Numbered from the stretch's first letter, positions 17,203 through 26,698 are shown. The stretch: 36,379 nucleotides of DNA from Candidatus Woesearchaeota archaeon (GCA_016188145.1 JACPIJ010000069.1:1-36379), one strand, 5' to 3'. The notes: generated by a model not told the origin, from the sequence alone. Numbers and translations are program-made.

Positions 17203-17928
17203 ATGCTTAAGAACCGCTTCGTGATGGTGGACGGCCTTGACGGCTCGGGCAAGGGCACGATAGTTGACGCGCTGCAGAAGTGGGCCGAACTCAAAGCCAT
17301 GAAAGTTCTTGACCTCAGGCTGTACTGCAGGGAGAAAGGCGCTTTCCCGGAGCCGTGGGAGGTTGAGGATTACGACGCGATCGTTTCTGCAGAGCCAACA
17401 TTTTGCTTCGTTGGAAAGGCAATAAGGGAAGAGCTCATCAGGACAACAGACAGAAAATACTCTGCAATAAGCCTTGCGCACGCGTTTGCGCTGGACAGGG
17501 AGATCCTGTACAAGCGCGTCCTGATCCCAGCGATAAAAGCAGGCAAGTACGTTTTCCAGGAAAGGGGCATCTCAAGCTCGCTGGTTTACCAGCCTGTGCA
17601 GGAGCACATCCAACTATCAGAGCTGCTGCGCCTTGCAGGAAATAAGACAGCGCTGCAGTTCGCGCCCGGCTTGTTCATCGTTGCTACTGTAAAGCCGGAG
17701 ACAGTGATAAAGCGGCTTGGCACGAGGCAGAAGAAGGACTACTCAATCTTTGACAACCTTGAATTCCAGCGAAACATTGACTCAAGGTTCAGGTCGGACT
17801 GGCTCAGGCAGCTTTTCGAGCAGCACGGCTCCAAAGTGGCTTACCTCAACACAGACGAGCCAAAAACAGCCGATGACACTCAGAAAGACGCCGTAAAGGT
17901 GTTTGAGGAATTTATTGCACAAAAGTAA
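17203..17928 (+). CDS. tmk: Thymidylate kinase
   Basis: RFVMVDGLDGSGKGTIVDALQKW; EPTFCFVGKAIREEL; DREILYKRVLIPAIKAGKYVFQERGISSSLVYQ. Confidence 0.88.
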   Translation: MLKNRFVMVDGLDGSGKGTIVDALQKWAELKAMKVLDLRLYCREKGAFPEPWEVEDYDAIVSAEPTFCFVGKAIREELIRTTDRKYSAISLAHAFALDREILYKRVLIPAIKAGKYVFQERGISSSLVYQPVQEHIQLSELLRLAGNKTALQFAPGLFIVATVKPETVIKRLGTRQKKDYSIFDNLEFQRNIDSRFRSDWLRQLFEQHGSKVAYLNTDEPKTADDTQKDAVKVFEEFIAQK

Positions 17929-17938
17929 AAAGGCACTT

Positions 17939-18061
17939 TTACTCTTCTTTATCTTTTTCGGTTGCAGCAGCTGAATCTTCTTTTTCAGTTACTGATGCCG
18001 TATCTGCGCCGAGAACCTGAGAAAGCGTCTTGTTTTTGCGGATTGCGTTGTAGCTTATCAT
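17939..18061 (-). CDS. Putative 40-aa small ORF
   Basis: Hand translation MISYNAIRKNKTLSQVLGADTASVTEKEDSAAATEKDKEE*, preceded by a purine-rich aaggtgggtg; below the ORF-track length cutoff. Confidence 0.35.
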   Translation of the reverse strand: MISYNAIRKNKTLSQVLGADTASVTEKEDSAAATEKDKEE

Positions 18062-18175
18062 GCACCCACCTTCTTTTTGCTTTTCTGTCTTCTCTCGGAG
18101 ACTGATTTCCTGAATTTACTGATATTTAAACTATGTTGCAGTCTAAAATAGCAAGCAGGAAATAGCATAATGAAA

Positions 18176-18265
18176 TAGAGGCAGCAAAGCTGCCTCTACG
18201 CATCGGCTCAAGTCGGCAGTTGCCGACTGAGCAATCGGGCATCTCCCGATTTGCTCTGCCGATGC
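18176..18265. repeat. Multi-branched palindromic element (10-bp hairpin plus three-way-junction-like fold)
   Basis: tagaggcagc-AAA-gctgcctcta (18176-18198); outer gcatcggc/gccgatgc (18200-18207/18258-18265) enclosing agtcggc-agtt-gccgact and gcaatcggg..cccgatttgc. Confidence 0.75.
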
Positions 18266-18275
18266 TGAACTGCAA

Positions 18276-18887
18276 TCACTTGCCTTTCTGGTCTTTCTGC
18301 ATGAAGTCCATCACGCCGGAAATCCTGTGATTCAGCACCTTGCCTGTCTCAGCGTCAATTTTGATGTTAATCACGTTAAATGAACCGGTTATGTATGTTA
18401 TGTTCCACACAGGCCTTGCCCTTGCTTCGCTTTCTTTGCCGCTACTGTTGCCGCCAGTGCTGCCGTTCTCGCTGCCCCCTGAAACCTCTTCGGGGGTTAA
18501 CGGCTGCAGTATTGCTATCACAGTGCTTGCCTCCTCGTCCTTATAGCTGCCCGCCCTGACATTCTCTGCTATCCTTAGGCTGTCATGGACTTCCACTTTA
18601 ACCGAGCCTGCTTCCAGCACAGGCACGGCCTTGCCCTTCTTGAAGGCCTGCTCCTTTGCTGCCGTCAGGCTGCCGGTTGTGCTGAAAGTTGTGAAAGTGT
18701 CGTCTTTCTCATCGTAGTAGCTTAGCAGCCATTCATTAAGCTGCCCGGCGCTTTTACCCATAGCGAACACGCTGGAAAGATGGGCGCGTTTATTGCCCTT
18801 CCTCCACTCCAGAAATTCCCTGCTGCCTTCGACAGCCTGCACAAGCCTTGAAACAGCATTTTTACGCCCGTCACGCTCGTTTGCCAT
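18276..18887 (-). CDS. Hypothetical protein with PepSY-like C-terminal segment
   Basis: PVWNITYITGSFNVINIKIDAETGKVLNHRISGVMDF. Confidence 0.55.
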   Translation of the reverse strand: MANERDGRKNAVSRLVQAVEGSREFLEWRKGNKRAHLSSVFAMGKSAGQLNEWLLSYYDEKDDTFTTFSTTGSLTAAKEQAFKKGKAVPVLEAGSVKVEVHDSLRIAENVRAGSYKDEEASTVIAILQPLTPEEVSGGSENGSTGGNSSGKESEARARPVWNITYITGSFNVINIKIDAETGKVLNHRISGVMDFMQKDQKGK

Positions 18888-19009
18888 GCGCCAACAGCCA
18901 AGCAAAGGTTGACGGATGTTTAAAATGTTTTTGCTGCCAATTTTTGCTGCCCATTTACCTACATTTTGCTGCACGACTCATGATTAAAAAGAATTAAAAA
19001 GCCAAAAGC

Positions 19010-21010
19010 GTGAAAACCGCTGCAAAAACAAGGAAAAAGAGGCGGGAAACCATTACTGTTGCTGAAAGCGGAAGGGATGCCAGGCCGGAATTTAAGCAAA
19101 GCTTCGGCTACTGGGCTGTCCTGTCATTGTCCATCGGCTCAATTATGGGAACCACGCTGTTCCTTGGGGCAGGCATAGGTGCGCGGTATTCAGGCAATCT
19201 TACACTGCTTGCGTGGGTTCTTGTCTCGGCATTTGCAATATACGTTGCTGCGTGCTTTGGCGAGCTGACAAGCATGTTCCCGAAAGCGGGAGGGGCTTAC
19301 GAATTCGCGAAACAGGCTTACGGCCGCTTCTTTTCATTTATGATTGGGTGGATGGCATGGCTTGTTGGGAGCATAGCTGTCGTTGTCATGATTGTTGGCG
19401 CAACCAGCTTCCTTTTCCCGAATTATTCGGATTTCAGCCAGTTCCTGCTGAGCGTTGCAATCATATCAGCCATGAACGCCGTTGCTTACCTTGGCGTGCA
19501 GGCAAGTTCCCTTATGCTTATAGGCTTCGCAATGGCAATGGTGGCAGTGCCGTTGGCCATAACCCTCAAGGGCTTCCCTGCAATAAACTGGCAGAATTTC
19601 GTGCCATTCTTCACGCACCCTCTTTATACAGTTATGGTAACTGGCTTTTTTATCGTGGAAAGCTTTTTCGGGTGGGAAAGTGCGACCTACCTTGCAGAAG
19701 AGACCAGGAATCCCAGAAAAACAATACCGAAAGCGCTAATGCACGCATCACTCATAATAGCAGTGCTCGGGTTCATGCTAATGCTGACAGTTTTTGGCAT
19801 AATCAACTGGCAGCAGCTCGGCATGGTGGAATCGCCCCTCTCTGAAATTGCCCACAGGGCCCTCAGCGAAAAACTTGGGCTTGCCTTGGCTGTTGGCGCA
19901 TTCCTTGCCCTTGTGGGCTCAGCAGCAAGCGGCATTGTAGCGCTTCCGAGGCTCATCCTTGCCATGGCAAGGGACAGGCTGTTCCCGGGCCAGTTCATGA
20001 GAATACACCCAAGATTCAGCACGCCCCACAACGCAATACTTTTTCAGGCAGTATCCCTTGTTACGCTTCTTTTGCTGGGATTTGCGAATTATGAGACTCT
20101 GCTTACCATGCTTATACCCACCAGCGCCTTGATGTATATCCTGATGCTTCTCGCAGTCCCCTTGCTGAGAAAAAAATATCCAAATATGGAAAGGCCATTC
20201 AAGGTGCCTTTCGCGAAAGTTGGAATTACCATTGCAATCCTGTTCCTGATAGCTGCCATTGCCCTCTGGGCATTAAACGTCCAGAACTCGGCAAGGCTGC
20301 TTGAGCTGAGCATTTACCTCATAGCAATGGGGCTTCCGCTTTACCTGCTTGTCGAGCTTTACTACGACCCGAAAATGATTACGCAAGTCAACGACCTGCT
20401 GGCTTACCTCACCCTGTTTACGGAAAAATTCACATTCACGGGCAAGATGAAGAAAGAGATTTTTGCATTCCTGGGGGACTTGAAGAATAAGACCGTGCTG
20501 GAATTCGGATGCGGCGTAGGAACGCTGACGCTCGAACTGGTCAGAAAGGTTGGCTTAAAGGGGAAGGTTTACGCCACTCATTTCTCGAAAAACCACCTAA
20601 AAATAACAAGCAAACGCGTTGATGACCTGAAATGGGGCACTGCCAAACCCGTTGGTACTGTTGAGATCCTGCATGACGATGAGCTCTTCAGGCGGGTCCA
20701 CCCTGATGTAACATATGCTGATGCAATCGTAAGCGCGGGAATGCTGAGCTATATCCAGGACATGCGAAAGGTGCTTAAGGAAATGTGGGCAATACTTCCC
20801 GTGGGCGGAAAAGTGTGCTTTACGGACTATACTGACTTTTTCCACATACTGCCGAACGTTGAATGGGCATCAAGCGAGGCCAGCATCGAGCAGCTTTTCA
20901 GAAGCACAGGGTTCGCAGTCCGGGTAACCAAGATAAAAGGCTTCCTCTGGAACAGGATATTCCTTTACGGAATCAAAACGAAAGAAAAGGAAAGTGTCGC
21001 TTTCATATGA
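19010..21010 (+). CDS. APC-type amino acid permease fused to C-terminal class I SAM methyltransferase
   Basis: N-term APC: GYWAVLSLSIGSIMGTTLFLGAGIGARYSG...GELTSMFPKAGGAYEFAKQAYG; C-term: LKNKTVLEFGCGVGTLTLELVRKVGLKGKVYATHFS; single 666-aa ORF, GTG start. Confidence 0.88.
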   Translation: MKTAAKTRKKRRETITVAESGRDARPEFKQSFGYWAVLSLSIGSIMGTTLFLGAGIGARYSGNLTLLAWVLVSAFAIYVAACFGELTSMFPKAGGAYEFAKQAYGRFFSFMIGWMAWLVGSIAVVVMIVGATSFLFPNYSDFSQFLLSVAIISAMNAVAYLGVQASSLMLIGFAMAMVAVPLAITLKGFPAINWQNFVPFFTHPLYTVMVTGFFIVESFFGWESATYLAEETRNPRKTIPKALMHASLIIAVLGFMLMLTVFGIINWQQLGMVESPLSEIAHRALSEKLGLALAVGAFLALVGSAASGIVALPRLILAMARDRLFPGQFMRIHPRFSTPHNAILFQAVSLVTLLLLGFANYETLLTMLIPTSALMYILMLLAVPLLRKKYPNMERPFKVPFAKVGITIAILFLIAAIALWALNVQNSARLLELSIYLIAMGLPLYLLVELYYDPKMITQVNDLLAYLTLFTEKFTFTGKMKKEIFAFLGDLKNKTVLEFGCGVGTLTLELVRKVGLKGKVYATHFSKNHLKITSKRVDDLKWGTAKPVGTVEILHDDELFRRVHPDVTYADAIVSAGMLSYIQDMRKVLKEMWAILPVGGKVCFTDYTDFFHILPNVEWASSEASIEQLFRSTGFAVRVTKIKGFLWNRIFLYGIKTKEKESVAFI

Positions 21011-21018
21011 TTGAACTG

Positions 21019-21441
21019 CTATCTGCTGGCTTCTGTAAGCGTAACGCGCTTTAACTCCCTTACCTTGTCAAAATCAGCATCGTCTGTAATTATTTCCTTT
21101 TCGCCGTGCAGGATTGCTGTTGCTGCGTGAATGGCATCTCTTGGCCGCAGAGGGCATTCAATGGCAAGCTCCCCAGCTTTTTTTACAATTAGCGCAGTGG
21201 CATCCCTGGCACTCAGATTTGGCAAAGTCAGGATGATCTCTCCCTTACCTACCGCTTCTTTCAATGGCATTGACGCTTTGCAACCCCAAATTATCTCATC
21301 CCATGTCAAAATTGAAGTGGAAGCCAAAATGAGCCCATCTGCAATTTTTTGAAGAATTTGCTTTGACTGAACTGCCTTTGGGTCTGCTGCTTCACCTACA
21401 ACTGCCGCAAAAATAAATACATTAGCGTCTAAGTATGCCAC
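21019..21441 (-). CDS. vapC: PIN-domain ribonuclease toxin (VapC family)
   Basis: VAYLDANVFIFAAV, STSILTWDEIIW, RPRDAIHAATAI, IITDDADFDKV; GTG start overlaps the antitoxin stop. Confidence 0.85.
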   Translation of the reverse strand: MAYLDANVFIFAAVVGEAADPKAVQSKQILQKIADGLILASTSILTWDEIIWGCKASMPLKEAVGKGEIILTLPNLSARDATALIVKKAGELAIECPLRPRDAIHAATAILHGEKEIITDDADFDKVRELKRVTLTEASR

Positions 21442-21715
21442 GGTATTTTTCCTCGTATTGCTCATCAAGCCGTTTCTTAAACCACTTAATAGGGTCGCCC
21501 TTTATTTTTATTCTGCGGCTTGAATTGCAGAACTCTTCAACAATCTCCTGCGGGGTCTTTGCTGGCTTGATAACTATCTCCCCTTGTTTGGCCTCGAAAG
21601 TTATCTCTGTTCCTTCCCGAAGCCCCAGCTGCTCACGAATATCAATAGGCAGCACAACCTGCCCCCTTGCGCCAACAGTCCTTTTAACAAGCACCCTCAT
21701 CACCTTCAAATTCAT
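21422..21715 (-). CDS. vapB: AbrB/SpoVT-type antitoxin (VapB family)
   Basis: KRTVGARGQVVLPIDIREQLGLREGTEITFEAKQGEIVIKPAK. Confidence 0.85.
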   Translation of the reverse strand: MNLKVMRVLVKRTVGARGQVVLPIDIREQLGLREGTEITFEAKQGEIVIKPAKTPQEIVEEFCNSSRRIKIKGDPIKWFKKRLDEQYEEKYRGILRR

Positions 21716-21762
21716 ACCTGTAAATAAGAAAAAGTATGAATTAATATATAAAGTTTTCTGAT

Positions 21763-22566
21763 TTAAGTTTTGACGTCATGTAGCTTTGGAAGCTTCGGTG
21801 CCAGCGCGTCAAATATTGTTTGTGCAACTCTTTGCTGGCCTGCATAGCCGAGGTGAAGCCCATCGCCGGAGTTGTAAGCAGGAGCCAGCCACCCTTCATC
21901 ATCAGAAACTGCTGCGGCAACGTCAACGTGAAGGATACTGTTTTGCTTGCAATAAAGTTTAAGCTTATTGTCAACCGATTGTCTTGCTGCATTTCCCGCT
22001 AATCTGAAAGCTCTGTCGCCCACACCTTCCGCTAATGGCGGGATGTTTAAGTACACCGGATAAATGCCCTTTCCTTTGACAACGGAAAGCATCTCTTCCA
22101 GACTTTTACTAAGTTCCTGAAGCAGATGTTCGCTAATTTTTTGAGGCATAGGATCGAGAGCCAGCGCACCTTCAATTTTCTCAAGCAGAAGTTCATTAAA
22201 TTTATGCGGAAGTTCATCAATACTTTGTTGGCTAACTCCTTGTGGTGATCTAGCGTATTCAGCCTCGAACTCCAGCAAATCTCCCATCATCCCCAAGTCA
22301 TTTGCGCCGCCCTGCAAAATAATTGCGCCAACCTTGCCATGGTCTTTGTACCCGCCACCAACAACTGCTAAAAGCTCCGAAGGTATATGACTGCCCGGGT
22401 ACGGGAATTCAGGAGCGTAATCGCGGGAAAACTTACCCACAAGTGCCCCACCTATCCCGTGGTTGCACACCTGAGCAGCAATCCCTGCACCATTCAGCAG
22501 CCCTTCGAGCAGAGCAGTCCATTTGCCCGTGTGACTGTCACCAACAGCCGCGATGTGCAACGCCAT
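21763..22566 (-). CDS. SGNH/GDSL-type hydrolase
   Basis: AAVGDSHTGKW (block I), LQGGANDLG (block III GxND), SGDGLHLGYAGQ (block V DGxH). Confidence 0.78.
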   Translation of the reverse strand: MALHIAAVGDSHTGKWTALLEGLLNGAGIAAQVCNHGIGGALVGKFSRDYAPEFPYPGSHIPSELLAVVGGGYKDHGKVGAIILQGGANDLGMMGDLLEFEAEYARSPQGVSQQSIDELPHKFNELLLEKIEGALALDPMPQKISEHLLQELSKSLEEMLSVVKGKGIYPVYLNIPPLAEGVGDRAFRLAGNAARQSVDNKLKLYCKQNSILHVDVAAAVSDDEGWLAPAYNSGDGLHLGYAGQQRVAQTIFDALAPKLPKLHDVKT

Positions 22567-22602
22567 TTCAGCTGGGCTGGAGTAAGAAGGAATATTAATA
22601 CT

Positions 22603-23226
22603 TTACCTGCTCGCTTCCGCCTGCCGTTCCAGCTCGAGCTTCTTGCTTATGGCGTGGCTTGTCGGGCTCCTGGAGAATGAGTTAGCGATTTCTTCTGCCA
22701 GGGCTTCTGAAAAGGTTTTCTTGTTATTGAATGACTTTGTCATTGCACCCTGCACGAAGTACTTAAGAACAAGGTCAACCCTTCGCTGGGGGGAGCAGTC
22801 AACCGCCTTAGGGTAGCGCGCGCCGCCGTATTCTATGCTGACAATCTCCTCCCTGGGAGCAGCATTCTCAACAGCCTCAACAAGGACTTTCACAGGGTTC
22901 TGCTTTGTTTTCTGCTCAAGGGCATCAAAAACCTGAGTAATAATCCTGAAAGCCTGCGCTGATTTGCCGCTCATCGTATACGATGTTACTGTGTGCTTCT
23001 TCCCCCTGTGGCCGGCAACCATGAGCTTGTTCATCAGCCTTTCAACGATGCTTACCTTTGACTTGTAGAACTTCTGCTGCGCGTACCTGGCTCCTGTCCT
23101 CGGGACAAAGACCGGCTTGAGAGTGATGTAACTGGCAAGGCCCGGGTCCTTGACTGTAATGCCCTCCATAGGCCATTTTCCGAACATCTTCACCGATGCC
23201 ATTGCTGGCGTTGTCATGGCTGTCAT
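22603..23226 (-). CDS. rps7: Ribosomal protein uS7
   Basis: KLMVAGHRGKKHTVTSY..ALEQKTKQNPVKVLVEAVENAAPREE..ARYPKAVDCSPQRRVDLVLKYFVQGA. Confidence 0.95.
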   Translation of the reverse strand: MTAMTTPAMASVKMFGKWPMEGITVKDPGLASYITLKPVFVPRTGARYAQQKFYKSKVSIVERLMNKLMVAGHRGKKHTVTSYTMSGKSAQAFRIITQVFDALEQKTKQNPVKVLVEAVENAAPREEIVSIEYGGARYPKAVDCSPQRRVDLVLKYFVQGAMTKSFNNKKTFSEALAEEIANSFSRSPTSHAISKKLELERQAEASR

Positions 23227-23270
23227 GTTTGTTTTACCACCAAAAGCAAAAAAGGGCTTCTTTATAAAGC

Positions 23271-25484
23271 TTATTCATCCCTTGAAGGCATTGCAACACC
23301 TTCGACAAGCTTGATGCCCTTCCTGTCCCTGATTTGCTGCGCAACCTTCTCCTGAAGCTCGAACGGAAGCTTTTCAAACAGCTGGTCAAGGACGTAGAAG
23401 CTGCCCCTCCCCTCCGTAGATGAGCGCAGGTCTGAGGTCAGGCCGAAGGTTTCAGCGACTGGAAGCTTTGCCTTTACCGTAATCATCTCACCTTCCTGGG
23501 TCATTTCCAGCAGCTGGCCCCTCCGGTTCTGGATGAGCTTTGAGATAGCGCCCATGTAAGAGGCAGGCGCATCAACCTGCAGCACTTGCAAAGGCTCAAA
23601 AAGCATTGGCCCTGCGTTAAGCATGGCCCCCCTCAGGGAGTCCCTAACAGCGGGTAGCACCTGCGCCGGACCACGGTGAATCGCATCCTCATGCAGTTTC
23701 ATGTCCATCAGGTAGGCAATGACGTTGACACAGGGCTCCCTTGAAATCGGGCCAAACTTCATAACATCATCAAAGGCGTCCATGACCATCTCGATAACCT
23801 CGCCAATGTGGACCTGGCCTCGTGTCATGTCTATGAGCATGTTGCCGTTGAAGATGTCCTTAATGCGCCTCGTCATCTTGCTGTCCATCCCTGCAGCCTC
23901 AAGCTTGTGCCAGATATCCTCCTCTTTTTTCTTGAGCCGCAATGTTGACGGGATATCGCCGCGCTTAATAACCTCAGAATAAGCCACAGGCATCGGCTCG
24001 GCCTTTATGTAGAACTTGTTGTGCTTGTTCGGGCTTTTGCCCTCGAACTCAGGAGAGGGCTTCACAACAGTCTCCCTGTAGACAACTATTGGCGTTGACG
24101 TTTTCACCTCAACTCCTTTATCAGTCAAAATGCGGTTCTCAATGACTTCAAGGTGCAGCTCACCCATGCCGCTGATAAGGTGCTCGCCTGTTTCCTCATT
24201 AATCTCAACAACGAGCGTAGGGTCCTCCTTACTGACCTGCCTCAGCACCTCAACGAGCTTCGGAAGGTCACTTGGCCTTTTTGCCTCAATTGCCTTTGTA
24301 ACAACAGGCTCAAAAATGTGCTTTATTGCCTCAAACGGCTGGATATCAGGAACAGAGCTGACTGTTTCGCCGGAGAAAACACCGCGCAGGCCAACAAGCC
24401 CAATAACGTTGCCGGCAGCGAGCTCATCAACCTGCTCCCTCTTCGGGCCATTGTAAACGAAAACCTGCTGCGCCCTCACCTGCTTCTTAGCCCCAATAAG
24501 GAAAAGCTCCTGGCCCTGCTTGACCGTGCCTGAAAAAAGCCTGCCGGCAGCCACCTCGCCGGCGTTTTTGTCAATGACAATCTTGGTGCAAACGAACACG
24601 ACCGGACCGTTTGGGTCGCAGCTAACCAGAGACTTCCCGGTCTCGCTCTCAAGCTCGCCGTGCCAGAGCTTCGGGATACGGTAAGCCTGGGCGTGCTTTG
24701 GGTTGGGATGGTGCTTTATTGACATGTTAAGCACAACCCTGTGAAGGGGCGCTTTATTAGCAAGCTCCTTTATCCTTTCCTCCTGGCCAGGCGCGTCAGA
24801 GTAAGTGTCAATGACGTCCTTGAACGACAGGCCAGTTTCCTTCATGTATGGAATGGAAAGCGCCCACTTATGGAAAGCCGAGCCAAACGCCACGCTGCCC
24901 TGATTGACGTCAATCTGCCACTTCTCCTTGTACTCAGGCTCGGCAAGATTGCTGATAAGCTTATTCACCTGAGTGATAATTTTAAGGAACCTTTCCTGCA
25001 TCTTTTCAGGCGTGAGCTTCAGCTCCCTGATGAGGCGGTCAACCTTGTTGATAAAAAGGCAGGGCCTCACTCTTTCCTTAAGGGCCTGTCTCAGGACTGT
25101 TTCGGTTTGCGGCATGACGCTCTCGACGGAATCAACCAGGAGTATCGTGCCATCAATAGCCCTCATGGCCCTCGTAACATCGCCGCCAAAATCAACATGC
25201 CCTGGAGTGTCAATGAGGTTGATAAGGTACTCCTGCCCCGCAACATCGTGCACCATTGAAACGTTAGCAGCGTCAATTGTTATGCCCCTCGCCTGCTCAT
25301 CAGGCTTGAAGTCAAGAACAAGCTGCTTCCCGGCTGTTTCGAAAGACATCATACCTGCCCCGGCTATTAAGGAGTCTGAAAAAGTCGTCTTTCCGTGGTC
25401 TATGTGGGCAGACGTACATATGTTCCTGATATGCTCAGGATCGCGGCTAAGCCTCACAATCTTGTCAACAATCTTTTCGTCCAT
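23271..25484 (-). CDS. fusA: Translation elongation factor 2
   Basis: NICTSAHIDHGKTTFSDSLI, DTPGHVDFGGDVTRAMR, NKVDR, LHEDAIHRGPAQVLP diphthamide loop. Confidence 0.97.
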   Translation of the reverse strand: MDEKIVDKIVRLSRDPEHIRNICTSAHIDHGKTTFSDSLIAGAGMMSFETAGKQLVLDFKPDEQARGITIDAANVSMVHDVAGQEYLINLIDTPGHVDFGGDVTRAMRAIDGTILLVDSVESVMPQTETVLRQALKERVRPCLFINKVDRLIRELKLTPEKMQERFLKIITQVNKLISNLAEPEYKEKWQIDVNQGSVAFGSAFHKWALSIPYMKETGLSFKDVIDTYSDAPGQEERIKELANKAPLHRVVLNMSIKHHPNPKHAQAYRIPKLWHGELESETGKSLVSCDPNGPVVFVCTKIVIDKNAGEVAAGRLFSGTVKQGQELFLIGAKKQVRAQQVFVYNGPKREQVDELAAGNVIGLVGLRGVFSGETVSSVPDIQPFEAIKHIFEPVVTKAIEAKRPSDLPKLVEVLRQVSKEDPTLVVEINEETGEHLISGMGELHLEVIENRILTDKGVEVKTSTPIVVYRETVVKPSPEFEGKSPNKHNKFYIKAEPMPVAYSEVIKRGDIPSTLRLKKKEEDIWHKLEAAGMDSKMTRRIKDIFNGNMLIDMTRGQVHIGEVIEMVMDAFDDVMKFGPISREPCVNVIAYLMDMKLHEDAIHRGPAQVLPAVRDSLRGAMLNAGPMLFEPLQVLQVDAPASYMGAISKLIQNRRGQLLEMTQEGEMITVKAKLPVAETFGLTSDLRSSTEGRGSFYVLDQLFEKLPFELQEKVAQQIRDRKGIKLVEGVAMPSRDE

Positions 25485-25556
25485 ACTTAATCAGCACTCA
25501 ACAATTCAACAGAAGCAGCAACTTGGAGGGCGTTTTTAAAGGTTACTGTTCATAAT

Positions 25557-26201
25557 TTATCGGCTTTTCACAAGCGCTTCATCACACTGCTTCACAATCT
25601 TCCCAATCTCGGTGATGTGGAAGCTCGCATCAATCTCGCTCAAAATCCCTTCGTTGCGGTAGTAGTCAATCAGAGGCTTGTTCTGCTCCCCGTAAACCCT
25701 GAGGCGCTCGGTGATTATGCCCGGCTTTTCGTCAGAGCGCTGGTAAAGCTCTCCCGAGCAGCGGTCACAGGTGCCATCCTTCTTTGGGGGATTGTATTTG
25801 ATGTGATAAACAGAGCTGCACTTCCTGCACGTCCTCCTTCCTGATATGCGCTCAACAATCGTCTTGAACGGCGCCTTGAAGTCAAGCACGGCATCAATGG
25901 CAGCAAATTCCTGCAATGCTTTTGCCTGAGCCGAAGTGCGGGGATACCCGTCAAGAATGAAGCCGCCTTTGCAGTCTGGCTGCGCAACGCGCTCCTTGAC
26001 CATTTTTGTAACGAGCTCGTCAGGCACAAGCCTGCCAGCATCCATGAATCCCTTGGCCTCCCTGCCGAGGGCTGTTCCCTTCGTTACAGCCTCCCTGAGC
26101 ATGTTGCCTGTGGAAATGTGAGGAATCCTATATTTAGATGAGAGAATTGCCGCAACTGTTCCCTTGCCAACGCCCGGTGGCCCCAATAAAACGATATTCA
26201 T
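25557..26201 (-). CDS. adk: Adenylate kinase (long form with zinc lid)
   Basis: MNIVLLGPPGVGKGTVA, FILDGYPRT, lid CRKCSSVYHIKYNPPKKDGTCDRC. Confidence 0.93.
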   Translation of the reverse strand: MNIVLLGPPGVGKGTVAAILSSKYRIPHISTGNMLREAVTKGTALGREAKGFMDAGRLVPDELVTKMVKERVAQPDCKGGFILDGYPRTSAQAKALQEFAAIDAVLDFKAPFKTIVERISGRRTCRKCSSVYHIKYNPPKKDGTCDRCSGELYQRSDEKPGIITERLRVYGEQNKPLIDYYRNEGILSEIDASFHITEIGKIVKQCDEALVKSR

Positions 26202-26206
26202 GAGAA

Positions 26207-26698
26207 TCACAGTATGTGAATGTCGTGGACGGTCTTATAGGAGTGAAGCTCCTTTTGGCTGAACCACAATTTTATTTCAGCAGCTGCATCCTGCTTGCTG
26301 GATGAGGCGTGCACAAGGTTCTTCACAGGAACTTTCTTCGCATCAGCATAGCCGTAGCTCATGTGGCTGAAATCTCCCCTGATTGTGCCGGGAGCTGCTG
26401 CTTTTGGCTCAGTTGAGCCAACAAGCTTTCTAGTGTTCTCAATAGCGTTTATGCCTTCAAGCACCATTGCAATAACCGGGCCTGTTGTAAGGAATTCGGC
26501 AATCATCTGCCTTACATGGGCACCAGCCCTCTTCGCAAGCTCCTCAGTGTAGTGCTTAAGCGCAAATTTCTTGTCCACCCACACCATCTTCATCCCAACG
26601 ACCTTAAGGCCGGCATCCTCAAACCTGCCAAGAATCCTTCCCATGATGCCCCTCTGAACTGCATCGGGCTTCAACAACACCAAGGTACGCTCAATCAT
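26207..26698 (-). CDS. ndk: Nucleoside diphosphate kinase
   Basis: MIERTLVLLKPDAVQRGIMGRILGRFE, GTIRGDFS, NLVHASSSKQDAAAEIKLWF. Confidence 0.93.
   Translation of the reverse strand: MIERTLVLLKPDAVQRGIMGRILGRFEDAGLKVVGMKMVWVDKKFALKHYTEELAKRAGAHVRQMIAEFLTTGPVIAMVLEGINAIENTRKLVGSTEPKAAAPGTIRGDFSHMSYGYADAKKVPVKNLVHASSSKQDAAAEIKLWFSQKELHSYKTVHDIHIL

Noticed and set aside
24130-25539. Plus-strand ORFs over EF-2 (108, 126, 172, 188 aa)
   Set aside because: Antisense shadows of the highly conserved EF-2 coding sequence.
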